DNA of 64,000 bases from Streptomyces atratus. Its GTDB lineage: Bacteria > Actinomycetota > Actinomycetes > Streptomycetales > Streptomycetaceae. Position 1 is the first letter of the stretch; each line of letters starts with the position of its first letter. The notes beneath the pieces were generated by a model, which was given only the letters and a program-made list of their open reading frames with translations, was not told where the DNA came from and did no database searches. This document shows, one piece after another, positions 45,021-57,003 of the stretch. A program made the position numbers and the translations under genes. The stretch is taken from contig NZ_BMRN01000030.1 of NCBI RefSeq assembly GCF_014648655.1, positions 26,695 through 90,694 on the forward strand, given 5' to 3'.

Positions 45021-48000
45021 ATGAAACACATATGCAGAGCAGCCGGGCTCGCCCTCGCGCTGCTGTTTCTCGTGCTGGGCATCGGCGCTCAGGCCGCGTC
45101 CGCGCATGTCACGCGCGAGCATGCGGAACTCGTGGTCGCGCCCGGTGACAACGTCACCAGCGGCCGCCTCATCGTGCACAACGCCGTCGTGGCTCCCGAG
45201 CAGGCCGGTGCCTGGGCGGCCGGGCTGCTCTCGGCCCCCTGCCCGGCCACCGGCTCGGGCGTGCCCGGCGACAACGGCGGCGTGCCCGGCGGTGTCGTCA
45301 TCGAGCTGGCGTGGAGCTGCCACGTCGACGCGCTCGACCTGAGCCCGCTCATAGACAAGGGCGGACTCACCCAGGTCGTCGTCGAGTTCGACGGCACGAC
45401 GGTCGACGCCTCTGCAGCCACCCCGCTCGTCGACGTCCGCGGCGCGCACGCCCAGCCGTCGATTCCCTGGCTCACCGTCACACTCGTCACGGCCGCCGGT
45501 GTCGTACTGCTGCTCGTCGTCCGCCGACTGCCGTTCCTCGTCCGCGGACTGGGTCGTACCCGGCGGCGCTGGCAGCTGGCGACCGCCGGAGCCGTCGCAC
45601 TGTCCTTCCTCGCGCCCCAGGCAGCCTTCGCCGACGACAGCGCGGATCCGGTCGACACCGTCACCGTCGAGGGCACCGTCTTCAAGGACCGCAATGGCAA
45701 CGGCGAGCGGGACAAGGGCGAGCAGCCCATGCCCGGCATCGACATCAGCGACGGCGCCGTGTGGACCACGACCGGTGCGGACGGCTCGTACAGCCTGCAG
45801 ATCGACCCGAAGCGGCGCGAGACCGACCTCGTCAGCATCGTCTCGCCCGACGGATACACGCCGGCGCTGCGCAAGGACTACATCCCGCAGTTCTTCCACA
45901 AGGTCCCCGAGACCGGCGGCAGGGACGTCGACTTCGCGCTCGTACCCGATCGCAACGCCTCGAACCCCACCGAGAAGTGGGTCATGAACTCCGACTCCGA
46001 AGTCGGCAACCGCACCGACGACGAGGCCCGCCGCGCGCTGCCCCAGTGGACCGGCCAGGTTCAGGCGATGTCCGAGGTCGACAGCGCGACGATGCAGATC
46101 GCGACCGGTGACCTCACCGTCACGGACTACGCCGACGAGCCGCGCCGCCAGGGCGCGTACGACCTGTTCAGCAAGGGCCTCGAGGAGGGGCGGCTCGGGC
46201 ACCCCTTCTATCCGGTGATGGGCAACCATGACTTCGGCGGCACGGCGACCTCCCAGGGATACGCCGGCAGCATGGAGTACTACCGCCGCAATCTCGCCCC
46301 CGAGTGGTACAGCTTCGACCGCAACGGACGCCACATCGTCGTCCTCGAGGACAACTACGACGCGAGCGGGCTGAAGCCGCAGCTGGAGTGGCTGCGCCGG
46401 GACCTCGACCGGCACGCGGTCGGCAAGCAGGTGTTCGTCTTCGCCCACCGCTCCCTGTTCACCCAGTGGGGCCCGGGCGCCGGAATGCAGCCGACGATCG
46501 ACGAACTCGCCAAGTACGACGTACGGATGGTCGCTGCCGGTCACAACCAGCAGGCCGAGTTCCGGCGCGGCGCCTTCAAACGGTCCGTCGAGATCAACAA
46601 CCAGGGCACGTACGGCATCGACGGTGCCCACCCCGACTACAAGGTGCTCGATTTCAGCGCGATCACGGACGATCCGCGCACGCCCCGCAACGAGGACACC
46701 GGCCATGTGACCGGCATCCACCGGCAGTTCGAGATCGACGACGACGCAGCGCTGGTCAGCCCCGCGCAGGGCAGCGTGCACGGCGCCAAGGCCGCAGTGC
46801 CCGTCGAGGTGTACGCGGAGGACGACGGCCGCACGCCCGCCAAGGCGGTGCTGACCGTCCGCAACGGCCGAGGGCACCTGGTGAAGCGTCAGGACGTGCG
46901 CTTCGACAAGGGGGCGTCCCGCCCCGGCATCGAGAACTGCTATACACCGCCCGGCGGCACGCCGGAGCCCTGCCCCGACGCACGCGGCGCCTGGACGCGG
47001 GCGAGCGGCACACTGCACGGGCTGCGGCCCGGCACGTACACCGCCGAGTCGGTCGCGTACGACACCCGGGGCAAGCAGTTCCCCGCCGTGAAGAACACCT
47101 TCGAGATCGTGCGCGACTCCGAGCTCGCGAAGCCCAGGACCGGGCAGGACTGGCTGCGGCAGGGCGGCGACGAGGCCGGGCGGTCCGCGAGCGGCGACGA
47201 GCCCGGCGCGAAGCTCGACCTCAAGTGGGCCCGCCACACCGGCGAGCAGTTCAACCTCAACGGCTCCGTGGTCGCGGACGGCAAGCTCATCGTCTCGTCC
47301 CGCGCCTTCGACTCGCCGTACAGCATGATGCTCGCGTACGACATCGCCTCCGGGCGCGAGCTGTGGCGTACGTACCTGGACGGCGACGCCGAGTCGGCGC
47401 CGACGCTCCACGGCGGCAAGGTCTATCTGACCACCGGCGTCGGCCGCATCTACGCACTCGACGCGGCGAGCGGTCGCATCGTCTGGCAGTCGATCGACCG
47501 GGAGGAGACCCACGGGGACACTGTGCGGCGCTACGGTCGCGCGGGCGGACCGGTCAGCGTCTTCGCGCTGGCGGGCGCGGAGCGGCGTTCGGTCGCCGTC
47601 TACCAGGACGCCTACACGGTCCGCTGCCGGGACGCCGCGACGGGAGGGATGCTGCCAGGCGGCTTCGGCGCCGCGTTCTCCTGGGGACAGGCACACAGCA
47701 CGGTGATCCGCGAGCCCGGCTCCAACACCGCCTACCTGCAATCCATGTCGAGCAACACGGTCATCGCCATGGACCTCGCGACCTGCACCCAGCTGTGGGT
47801 GAAGGATACCGCGGGCGACATCGACAGCCACTCCTCGCCCGTTCTGACCGACCCGGCCACGGGCGAGGCGAAGCTGGTGACGTTCACGGCGTACGGCGTC
47901 CGCGGGCACGACCCGAAGACGGGCGCGGTGACCTGGGAGTCCAAGCTGGGCGGCGGCAGCACCTGTGAGCCGGGGCGTGCTCCGCTCACCAGTCCGGCCG

Positions 48001-48386
48001 TGTGGGGCGACATCGCCTACGTCGCGGGCCGGGACGGTGTCGTACGCGCCTATGACACGAGCGCGACCGATCCGTCGAAGCCGGTGTGGGAGGCCAAGTC
48101 CGGCTATCTGGCTGGGGAGAGCCCGCTGGACGACAAGTGGCGGGTCGCCATGGGCTGTTCGGCCGGAGCCGGTTCGCCGACGATGCACCCGCTGGCGACG
48201 AAGTCCCATGTGTACGTCGGGACGTGGGACGGTCGTCTGCTCGTCCTGGACCGGGCAAGGGGAACGCAGGTCGCCTCGTACAACCTCGGCGCGGGAGTGG
48301 CCTCGGCCCTCTCCGTGAGCGGTGACTGGGTCTTCGCCCTCACGGACGACGGCACAGTCCACGCTCTCGCCGCACGCCGGAAGTAG
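45021..48386 (+). CDS. Membrane/secreted metallophosphoesterase with PQQ-type beta-propeller
   Basis: About 1121 aa. Residues 1-28 form a signal segment (LALALLFLVLGIGAQAASA); ~30-150 an unknown beta domain; ~155-175 and ~193-212 hydrophobic segments. From ~215 an SdrD/Cna-B-like module (TVFKDRNGNGERDKGEQPMP) leads to a calcineurin-like phosphoesterase: NSDSEVGNR (motif 1, D-x-E instead of D-x-H), IATGDLTVTD, VMGNHDFGG, FVFAHRS and AAGHNQQ (second His of motif 5 absent). The last ~400 residues are a PQQ-like propeller (SGRELWRTYLDGDAESAPTL, KVYLTTGVGRIYALDAASGR). Start choice is uncertain: no ribosome site, and an open extension reaches 44931. It is followed at 15 bp by a metal-efflux gene. 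Confidence 0.8.
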   Translation: MKHICRAAGLALALLFLVLGIGAQAASAHVTREHAELVVAPGDNVTSGRLIVHNAVVAPEQAGAWAAGLLSAPCPATGSGVPGDNGGVPGGVVIELAWSCHVDALDLSPLIDKGGLTQVVVEFDGTTVDASAATPLVDVRGAHAQPSIPWLTVTLVTAAGVVLLLVVRRLPFLVRGLGRTRRRWQLATAGAVALSFLAPQAAFADDSADPVDTVTVEGTVFKDRNGNGERDKGEQPMPGIDISDGAVWTTTGADGSYSLQIDPKRRETDLVSIVSPDGYTPALRKDYIPQFFHKVPETGGRDVDFALVPDRNASNPTEKWVMNSDSEVGNRTDDEARRALPQWTGQVQAMSEVDSATMQIATGDLTVTDYADEPRRQGAYDLFSKGLEEGRLGHPFYPVMGNHDFGGTATSQGYAGSMEYYRRNLAPEWYSFDRNGRHIVVLEDNYDASGLKPQLEWLRRDLDRHAVGKQVFVFAHRSLFTQWGPGAGMQPTIDELAKYDVRMVAAGHNQQAEFRRGAFKRSVEINNQGTYGIDGAHPDYKVLDFSAITDDPRTPRNEDTGHVTGIHRQFEIDDDAALVSPAQGSVHGAKAAVPVEVYAEDDGRTPAKAVLTVRNGRGHLVKRQDVRFDKGASRPGIENCYTPPGGTPEPCPDARGAWTRASGTLHGLRPGTYTAESVAYDTRGKQFPAVKNTFEIVRDSELAKPRTGQDWLRQGGDEAGRSASGDEPGAKLDLKWARHTGEQFNLNGSVVADGKLIVSSRAFDSPYSMMLAYDIASGRELWRTYLDGDAESAPTLHGGKVYLTTGVGRIYALDAASGRIVWQSIDREETHGDTVRRYGRAGGPVSVFALAGAERRSVAVYQDAYTVRCRDAATGGMLPGGFGAAFSWGQAHSTVIREPGSNTAYLQSMSSNTVIAMDLATCTQLWVKDTAGDIDSHSSPVLTDPATGEAKLVTFTAYGVRGHDPKTGAVTWESKLGGGSTCEPGRAPLTSPAVWGDIAYVAGRDGVVRAYDTSATDPSKPVWEAKSGYLAGESPLDDKWRVAMGCSAGAGSPTMHPLATKSHVYVGTWDGRLLVLDRARGTQVASYNLGAGVASALSVSGDWVFALTDDGTVHALAARRK

Positions 48387-48401
48387 AGGGGAAGCACCAT
48401 C

Positions 48402-49688
48402 GTGCGATCACCTCGCAACGGGGTGCTGCTCCTGCTGGCCGCCGTCCTCGCGCTGCTCCTGGGCAGCGCGGGGACGGCGCAGGCGCACCCCTTCGGAACC
48501 CCTCCCGTCGTGAAGATCGAGGCGGCGGGCACCGCCGTCGACGCGACCTGGTCCGCGCAGCGGGACGACATCGCCGTCCTGAAGAACGAGTCCGGCGGTG
48601 ACGAGGCGGGCTATCTGCGCTCGCACATCGTCGTACGCCAGGACGACCGCCCGTGCCGTGTGGACCGGGCGGACGGCGTGAAGCTCCACTTCGTCTGCCC
48701 GCGGCCGGTGGACCGCATCGAACTGACGGTTACGGCGCTGACGGACGTCGACCCGGCGTACCGGACACTGTCGGTGACGGGAACGGGCTCCGGCGGGCTG
48801 CACACGGCGCAGGAGCCGACGCGGACGCTGACCCTGAAACCGGTGGCCGCGGGGACCGCCGTGGCCTCACCGGCCGCTTCGGGGTGGGGGGCCTGGACAA
48901 CCGACCTGACCTCACTGCTGGACCACGGCGTGGCCCTCCCACTGGCTCTGCTCGTGGCCGCGGCCGTGGGTGCGCTCCACGCCTGCGCGCCGGGGCACGG
49001 GAAGTCGCTGGCTGCCGGGTATCTGGTGGGCGGCAGGGGCAGGCCGCGCGACGCGGTGTGGCTGGGCGGGATTGTCGCCGTGATGCACACGTTCTCGGTC
49101 GCCGCCCTGGCGGTCGGCTGGTGGCTGGCGGCGAGCAGCACGCCGGACATCGCGGCGCTGACGGGGTGGCTCCAGCTGATCGCGTCTCTGGTGGTGGCCG
49201 GGGTGGGGGTGAGCCTGCTGTGGAGGCATCTGCGCCACCGAAGGCACCACCAACCCCACCCCCATCACCGGCCTGATCACGAGCACGGGCATGGCCACAG
49301 GCATGACCACGGGCACGATCACGGGCACAGCCATCACATTCCGGATGCCCCGTCCCTCCTCACCTGGCGAGGCCTCGTGCTACTCGGCGCGTCGGGCGGC
49401 CTGCTGCCCTCGCCGTCCGCCTTCCTCGTCCTGCTCACCGGCCTGCTGACCGGCAGGGTCGGCATCGCTCTCGCGATGGTCGTCGCCTTCGGCCTCGGCA
49501 TGGCGCTGACGCTCACCGGCGTCGGCCTGATCGTGCTGCGCGGCCGGGACGCGCTGTTGGACCGTGTCTCCCGCTCCCGGACGCTGCAGACGTGGACGCC
49601 GAGGGTTCCACTGCTCGCGGCCTCGGCTGTGGTGGCCGGAGGGACGGTGGCCTCGGCGGTTGCCGCAGGCCACATCCTCGCTCCGTGA
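48402..49688 (+). CDS. Nickel/cobalt efflux-type membrane protein (HoxN/RcnA-like)
   Basis: 428 aa from GTG 48402 (AGGGGAAG upstream). A signal peptide (VLLLLAAVLALLLGSAGTAQA) precedes an extracytoplasmic domain of ~140 residues. Then come membrane segments with VGALHACAPGHGKSLAAGYL, the H-x(n)-H transport motif of NicO-type carriers. A striking histidine loop at ~282-309 (HHQPHPHHRPDHEHGHGHRH and HDHGHDHGHSHH) should bind divalent metal. It likely exports Ni2+/Co2+. Coupled to the upstream phosphoesterase by spacing. Confidence 0.88.
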   Translation: MRSPRNGVLLLLAAVLALLLGSAGTAQAHPFGTPPVVKIEAAGTAVDATWSAQRDDIAVLKNESGGDEAGYLRSHIVVRQDDRPCRVDRADGVKLHFVCPRPVDRIELTVTALTDVDPAYRTLSVTGTGSGGLHTAQEPTRTLTLKPVAAGTAVASPAASGWGAWTTDLTSLLDHGVALPLALLVAAAVGALHACAPGHGKSLAAGYLVGGRGRPRDAVWLGGIVAVMHTFSVAALAVGWWLAASSTPDIAALTGWLQLIASLVVAGVGVSLLWRHLRHRRHHQPHPHHRPDHEHGHGHRHDHGHDHGHSHHIPDAPSLLTWRGLVLLGASGGLLPSPSAFLVLLTGLLTGRVGIALAMVVAFGLGMALTLTGVGLIVLRGRDALLDRVSRSRTLQTWTPRVPLLAASAVVAGGTVASAVAAGHILAP

Positions 49689-50303
49689 TGTCCGTGGCCC
49701 TGTGGGTTCCATGACGGCCGCGTACGGCCTTCAACGTCCTGCAGCACTCAGGGGCGCGCGCCCGGGTATCCGGAAATGTCGCTGTTGAGGGTCTGGCCGG
49801 GACGTTCCCTTCGGGCGAGGTCATGCTGGGCTCGAAGGGAGTGGAAGCGGTAGCGATCTTCAGTCGACGCTGACCCATGGTCCGCTGGTCGTCCAGGCGT
49901 TCCGGGCCCGGCGCCGCCGGCGGCCAAACGCTTCCACCCACACCGGCTCAGCCCTCAACATCCCGCGCATACAGAGAAAATGCCCAGATCGCGACCTTGC
50001 GCAACACGCTTCAGGGCCGCCTCTCCGGTCTGCTCACCGCTCCTGTCACCATCGCCGGTGCCCTCACGTTCTGCTCGCTGCGGCGTCGCTCGCGGCAAGC
50101 ATCCTGGCGGCAGGATCTGAGATCCGAGGACCGGCTCTCGCCTGTGCGGCCTGCACGAGTCAGCGCAGTCCGCCGAGGACGCGGTACACCCCGAGGGTGC
50201 CCTTGAGGGCTCCGGGCGGCGTCGTCGAGTGGAACGGCTGTGAGGGGCGCACCATGGAAGGGCGCGAGCACGACATGGGGGTGACCCGGTCAGGAGTCCG
50301 CCG
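49689..50303. other. Stretch without a recognisable gene
   Basis: About 600 bp before kdpD. No frame has a recognisable domain; the final part presumably holds the kdpD promoter. Confidence 0.35.
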
Positions 50304-52823
50304 GTGGCACGTGGACGGTTGCGGATCTACCTCGGGGCCGCCCCCGGGGTCGGGAAGACGTACACGATGCTCGCCGAGGGGCAGCGGCTGCGTTCACGGG
50401 GCGCGGATGTGGTCGTCGGCTTCGTCGAGCCGCATGGGCGTCGGCCGACAGCGGCCATGGCCGCCGGTTTGGAGACGATCGCCCGGCGTACGTTGAGCCA
50501 CCGAGGTGCGCTCTTCACCGAGATGGATCTCGACGCGGTGCTGGCCCGCAGTCCCCAGGTCGCGCTGGTCGACGAGCTGGCCCACTCCAACGTTCCGGGG
50601 GCCCGCAACGCCAAGCGATGGCAGGACGTGGAGGAGCTCCTGGCCGCCGGCATCGATGTCGTCACCACGCTCAATGTCCAGCACCTGGAATCCCTCAATG
50701 ACGTGGTACGGCAGATCACGGGGGTCGCGCAGCGGGAGACCCTGCCCGACGAGGTGGCCCGCCGGGCCGACCAGATCGAACTGGTCGACCTGCCGCCGGA
50801 GGTGCTCCGCCGCCGCATGGTCCATGGCGACATCTATCCGCCGGACCGCATCGAGTCCGCCCTCACCCACTACTTCCGGGTCGGCAACCTCATCGCCCTG
50901 CGCGAAATCGCCCTGCTGTGGCTCGCCGACCGAGTGGAGGAGGGGCTGCAGCGCTACCGCGCGGAACACGGCATCGTCGCTCCCTGGGAGACCCGGGAAC
51001 GCATCCTGGTGTCCCTGAGCGGCGGGCCGGAGGGCGAGACCCTCATCCGCCGTGCCGCGCGGATCAGCGCTCGTACCCCCGGCACCGAATTGCTGGCCCT
51101 CCACGTGGTCCCGGAGGACGGGCTCACCCGCGACGACCCGGCGGTACTGGACACCCAGCGCACCCTTGTGGAATCGCTCGGGGGCACCTACCACCAGACC
51201 TCTGGCGAGGACACCGTCGACGCCTTGCTCCAGTTCGCCGAGGCGGAGAACGTCACCCAGATCGTGCTGGGCGCGAGTCGGCACGGTCGTCTCGCCTCCC
51301 TCCTGAGAGCAGGTGTGGGAGAGCGGACGATCAAGGGGTCCGGCCCCATTGACGTGCACATCGTCACCCATAGGGAGGCAGCAGGGCCTGCTGCGGTGAG
51401 GATTCCGCATCCGATCCGTGGCACGGGCCCAAGACGGTCCTGGGCCGCGCTGGTCGGCGCCGTGATGCTGCTGCCCGTACTGACGCTCCTGCTGACCGCG
51501 CTGCGTGGCCATCTCGACCTCTCCAGCGACCTGGTGATCTATCTGCTCGCCGTCGTGGTGGTCGCTCTGGTCGGCGGGCTCCACCCCGCGTTGTTCGCCG
51601 CGGTTGCCGCAGCACTGCTCGCCGATTACTACTTCACCGCACCGGTGCACTCGCTGGCCATTGAGCGACCGGACGAGATCACCGCGCTCGTGGTCTTCAT
51701 CGCCACAGCCGCTCTGGTCGGCACGGCAGCGGGAACGGCTGCGCAGCGTACGTACCAGGCCGTACGCGCGACATCGGAGGCGAGGGCGTTGAGCCGCCTG
51801 GCCGCCGCCACGATGCGTGGCCAGGATCTGACGGCACTGGTGGAGCAGATCCGGGAGAACTTCGGCCTCAGTGCGATCAGTCTGCTCGAAAGGGATCCGG
51901 AAGCATCCCCCGCGCCCCGCTGGTACGTGGTCGCCAGCGCCGGGGAGCGGCCGCCGGAAAAGCCCTACGAGGCGGATGTGGAAAGCCCCGTCGACGACAA
52001 TCTCACGCTGGCTGCTCGCGGCTCGGGACTGAGCACGGAGGACCAGCGCGTCCTCGCCGCATGCGCCGCCGAATTGGGGCTGGCCCATGCCCGAGGGCGG
52101 ATCGCCGGGCATTCCGGCGGCACGGACACCTTCGCCGACGCCGAACGCACCCGGGCATCCCTGCTTCTCGCGGCAGGTCGCGATCTGCGTGCTCCGCTGC
52201 ACACCGCTGAAGCAGCGCTCGTGCGCTTGCGGCATCGACGCGCCGACGCGCCTGCCCCGGAGGAGGCGCAGTTGTTGGACGCTGCCCGCGCGGCGGTGCA
52301 CCGTGCGGCGCAGTTGGTCACCGATCTCGACGATGTGAGTCGTCTGCACGCCGGGGCATTCGATCTCTACCTCCGCCCGGTCGACCTCAACGAGGTGCTG
52401 GGCGCTGCCTTGGACGACCTCGGGCCCGGCGGCCATTCGATCGTTCTGCATCTGCCGGAACAGCTGCCCGACGTGATCGCGGACGCTGCTCTCCTCACTC
52501 GCGCTCTGACCGCGCTGGGGGCCGACGCATTGCGTCACAGTCCGCCGGACCGGCCCCCCGTCTTCACCGCCGAGGTCAGGGCCGGCCGCGTGAAGATCCG
52601 GGTGGAGGACGGCGTGCCCGTCCGAGGTCCGGAACTGGGCGCTGCGGCCTCCCGGGCTCCGGGTACCAGGGCCGACAGCCTGGCTCTGCGGCTGTCGCGC
52701 GACTTGGCCGAGGCCATGGACGGGACCCTGGAGACGACCACTGAGGGCCCCGCCTTCTCGGCGATGCTCACTCTTCCGAGTTCCGCGCCCGGCGGCAGCG
52801 CGACATCGGGCCGCGTCGAGTGA
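50304..52823 (+). CDS. kdpD: KdpD-like sensor protein with degenerate kinase core
   Basis: 839 aa. The N-terminal KdpD domain is intact: Walker A YLGAAPGVGKTYTMLAEGQR, Walker B VALVDELAHSNVPGARN and RWQDVEELLAAGIDVVTTLN. A Usp domain (~230-360) includes IVLGASRHGRLASLL. Four membrane segments (~378-480, DUF4118) and a GAF-like region (~510-600) follow. In the dimerisation domain the H-box reads AAGRDLRAPLHTAEAAL: the phospho-acceptor His of S-H-D-L-R-T-P-L is Arg (~626). The ATPase N-box reads ADALRHSP (Asp for Asn), and the G1 box is EDGVPVRG. It therefore cannot autophosphorylate in the usual way and may work as an ATP/c-di-AMP or K+ sensing regulator only. It lies directly upstream of kdpFABC; no kdpE is present. 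Confidence 0.88.
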   Translation: MARGRLRIYLGAAPGVGKTYTMLAEGQRLRSRGADVVVGFVEPHGRRPTAAMAAGLETIARRTLSHRGALFTEMDLDAVLARSPQVALVDELAHSNVPGARNAKRWQDVEELLAAGIDVVTTLNVQHLESLNDVVRQITGVAQRETLPDEVARRADQIELVDLPPEVLRRRMVHGDIYPPDRIESALTHYFRVGNLIALREIALLWLADRVEEGLQRYRAEHGIVAPWETRERILVSLSGGPEGETLIRRAARISARTPGTELLALHVVPEDGLTRDDPAVLDTQRTLVESLGGTYHQTSGEDTVDALLQFAEAENVTQIVLGASRHGRLASLLRAGVGERTIKGSGPIDVHIVTHREAAGPAAVRIPHPIRGTGPRRSWAALVGAVMLLPVLTLLLTALRGHLDLSSDLVIYLLAVVVVALVGGLHPALFAAVAAALLADYYFTAPVHSLAIERPDEITALVVFIATAALVGTAAGTAAQRTYQAVRATSEARALSRLAAATMRGQDLTALVEQIRENFGLSAISLLERDPEASPAPRWYVVASAGERPPEKPYEADVESPVDDNLTLAARGSGLSTEDQRVLAACAAELGLAHARGRIAGHSGGTDTFADAERTRASLLLAAGRDLRAPLHTAEAALVRLRHRRADAPAPEEAQLLDAARAAVHRAAQLVTDLDDVSRLHAGAFDLYLRPVDLNEVLGAALDDLGPGGHSIVLHLPEQLPDVIADAALLTRALTALGADALRHSPPDRPPVFTAEVRAGRVKIRVEDGVPVRGPELGAAASRAPGTRADSLALRLSRDLAEAMDGTLETTTEGPAFSAMLTLPSSAPGGSATSGRVE

Positions 52824-52993
52824 ATCCCCGCACTCCACCGTCATCCCATCGGCGCACAGGGCGGCAAGGCATTCTCGAAGTCAACTGATATAGCGTCAGA
52901 AATGAATCCACCTCGGATGCCGGATCAACCCCATATTCCGACCGGGAGGGCTGAAAAAGCCTGCCCCTGATGCCTCTGCGGGGTGCCTCGCGC
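52824..52993 (+). promoter_or_regulatory. Promoter/leader region of the kdp operon
   Basis: 170 bp between kdpD and the first small ORF. The part 52879-52960 is AT-richer (TGATATAGCGTCAGAAATGAA) than its surroundings and likely contains the kdpFABC promoter. No riboswitch structure was recognised by eye. Confidence 0.4.
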
Positions 52994-53077
52994 ATGTCGG
53001 ACGTCGCGTACATCGGCCTCACGGTAGTGGTGTTCGTCCTCCTCGGCCTGGCCGCCAAGGGGGTCGGACGCCTGTGA
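52994..53077 (+). CDS. 27-aa membrane peptide preceding kdpF
   Basis: The peptide MSDVAYIGLTVVVFVLLGLA (plus AKGVGRL) is one transmembrane helix with a basic C-terminus. It overlaps kdpF by 4 nt (GTGA), so the two are coupled. A similar tiny ORF with A-K-G-V-x-x-L ending is, from memory, common before kdpF in Streptomyces but usually unannotated. It looks like a second KdpF-like accessory peptide. An in-frame ATG at 52970 is possible but farther from any ribosome site. Confidence 0.65.
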   Translation: MSDVAYIGLTVVVFVLLGLAAKGVGRL

Positions 53078-53163
53078 GCGTGGAAAACATCGTCGGCTTG
53101 ATCGTTGCCGCGTGCCTCGTGATCTACCTGGTCATCTGCCTGATCTTCCCCGAGAAGTTCTAG
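53074..53163 (+). CDS. kdpF: K+-transporting ATPase subunit F
   Basis: 29 aa from GTG 53074: MSVENIVGLIVAACLVIYLV then ICLIFPEKF. The single helix and P-E-K-F ending match KdpF, which stabilises the KdpFABC complex in the membrane. 12 bp before kdpA. Confidence 0.9.
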   Translation: MSVENIVGLIVAACLVIYLVICLIFPEKF

Positions 53164-53175
53164 GAGAAGGCCCGG

Positions 53176-54839
53176 ATGAACGACACCCTCGCGGGATGGC
53201 TCCAGGTACTCGCCCTGGTGGTCGCGCTAGGTCTCTCGCATCGTCCGCTGGGCGACTGCATGGCCCGCGTCCTGACCACCGATCGCCATTGGCGGGCCGA
53301 ACGCCTGATCTACCGGGCAGGCGGAGTGAACGGCGACGCCGACCAGAGGTGGTCGGTCTACCTGCGCAGCATCCTGGCCTTCTCCGCGGTGTCGGTACTG
53401 TTCCTGTACGCGTTCCTGCGCCTGCAGAACCATCTCCTGCTGTCCCTGGGAATGAAGCCGGTCACCGCGGACCAGTCGTTCAACACCGCGGCATCCTTCG
53501 TCACCAATACCAACTGGCAGTCGTATTCCGGCGAGTCGACCATGGGCCATCTGGTCCAGATGGCGGGCCTCGCGGTGCAGAACTTCGTCTCCGCGGCCGT
53601 GGGTATTGCCGTCGTGGCCGCGCTGATCCGGGGCTTCAGCAGGAAGATTACCGATCGGGTCGGGAATTTCTGGGTGGACCTGACACGGATCGTGCTTCGC
53701 GTTCTGCTGCCCCTTGCGTTCGTCTTCGCGATCGTTCTGGTGGCCGCCGGTACCGTTCAGAATTTCCATGGGATCCACGACATCACCACCATCGCAGGCG
53801 GGCACCAGGGCGTGACCGGGGGCCCCGTCGCCTCGCAGGAGTCCATCAAGGAACTGGGCACCAATGGCGGTGGTTTCTACAATGCGAATTCCGCGCACCC
53901 CTTCGAGAACCCCAACGCCTTCACCAACCTGATCGAGATCTACCTTCTGCTGGTCATCGCGTTCTCGCTGCCGCGGACTTTCGGGACGATGGTCGGCGAC
54001 AACCGGCAGGGCTACGCGATTGTTGCCGTGATGGCATTGATCTGGGGCGCATCGGTCGCCATCGTGACCGCCAACGAGCTGCACAGCGTGAGCAGTACGG
54101 CCGGTCACGCGGCCGGCGGAATGATGGAGGGCAAGGAGACGCGGTTCGGGATCTGGGCCTCGGCTCTGTTCGCCGTGTCCACCACCGTTACATCGTGCGG
54201 AGCGGTCAACTCCTTCCATGACTCGTACACGCCGGGCGGCGGCGGAATGACGATCTTCAACATGATGCTGGGGGAGATCGCGCCCGGCGGCACCGGCTCC
54301 GGGCTCTACGGGATCCTGATCCTGGCGATCGTCGCGGTCTTCGTCGCCGGACTGATGGTCGGCCGTACGCCCGAGTACCTGGGCAAGAAGCTCCGGGGCA
54401 GGGAGATGAAGTTCGCCTCGCTCTACATCCTGACCACGCCCGCACTCGCGCTGGTCGGTGCGGGGCTCGCGATGGCATTCCCGGGGGAGAGGGCCGCCAT
54501 GCTCAATTCCGGACCGCACGGCTTCTCCGAGGTCCTGTACGCCTTCGCGTCGGCTGCGAACAACAACGGCTCGGCGTTCGCGGGGCTGAGCGCGAACACC
54601 GTCTGGTACAACACCACACTCGGTGTGGTCATGCTCGTCGGCCGGTTCCTGCCGATGGTGTTCGTCCTGGCACTCGCAGGCTCGCTTGCCGGGCAGCAGC
54701 CCGTTCCGGTCACCGCGGGCACCCTGCCCACTCACCGGCCGCAGTTCGTCGGGCTGTTGACCGGAGTGATCCTCATCGTTGTCGGTCTGACGTACTTTCC
54801 CGCGCTCGCACTCGGCCCCCTTGCGGAGGGTCTGCACTG

Positions 54840-54840
<1 letters not shown>
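53176..54840 (+). CDS. kdpA: K+-transporting ATPase subunit A
   Basis: 554 aa, full length. Ten membrane segments with the four potassium-selectivity loops: TAASFVTNTNWQSYSGEST, ELGTNGGGFYNANSAHPFEN, TVTSCGAVNSFHDSYTPGGG, and FASAANNNGSAFAGLSANTV. It forms the ion channel-like part that binds and passes K+ to KdpB. ATG 53176 has AGGAGAAGG upstream. Stop overlaps the kdpB start by one base. Confidence 0.97.
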
Positions 54841-56969
<2,129 letters not shown>

Positions 56970-57003
56970 CAGACGGCCCGACGAAGAAGAAGGCGGTCCC
57001 ACA

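Noticed and set aside
44904..48362. 1152-codon open frame on the minus strand opposite the phosphoesterase gene
   Set aside because: The translation is Val/Arg/Gly-rich without any domain, while the plus strand encodes a clear multidomain protein. Long antisense frames are a by-product of high third-position GC.
50394..52844. 816-codon minus-strand frame opposite kdpD
   Set aside because: Low-complexity composition and no motifs; kdpD on the plus strand accounts for the conservation.
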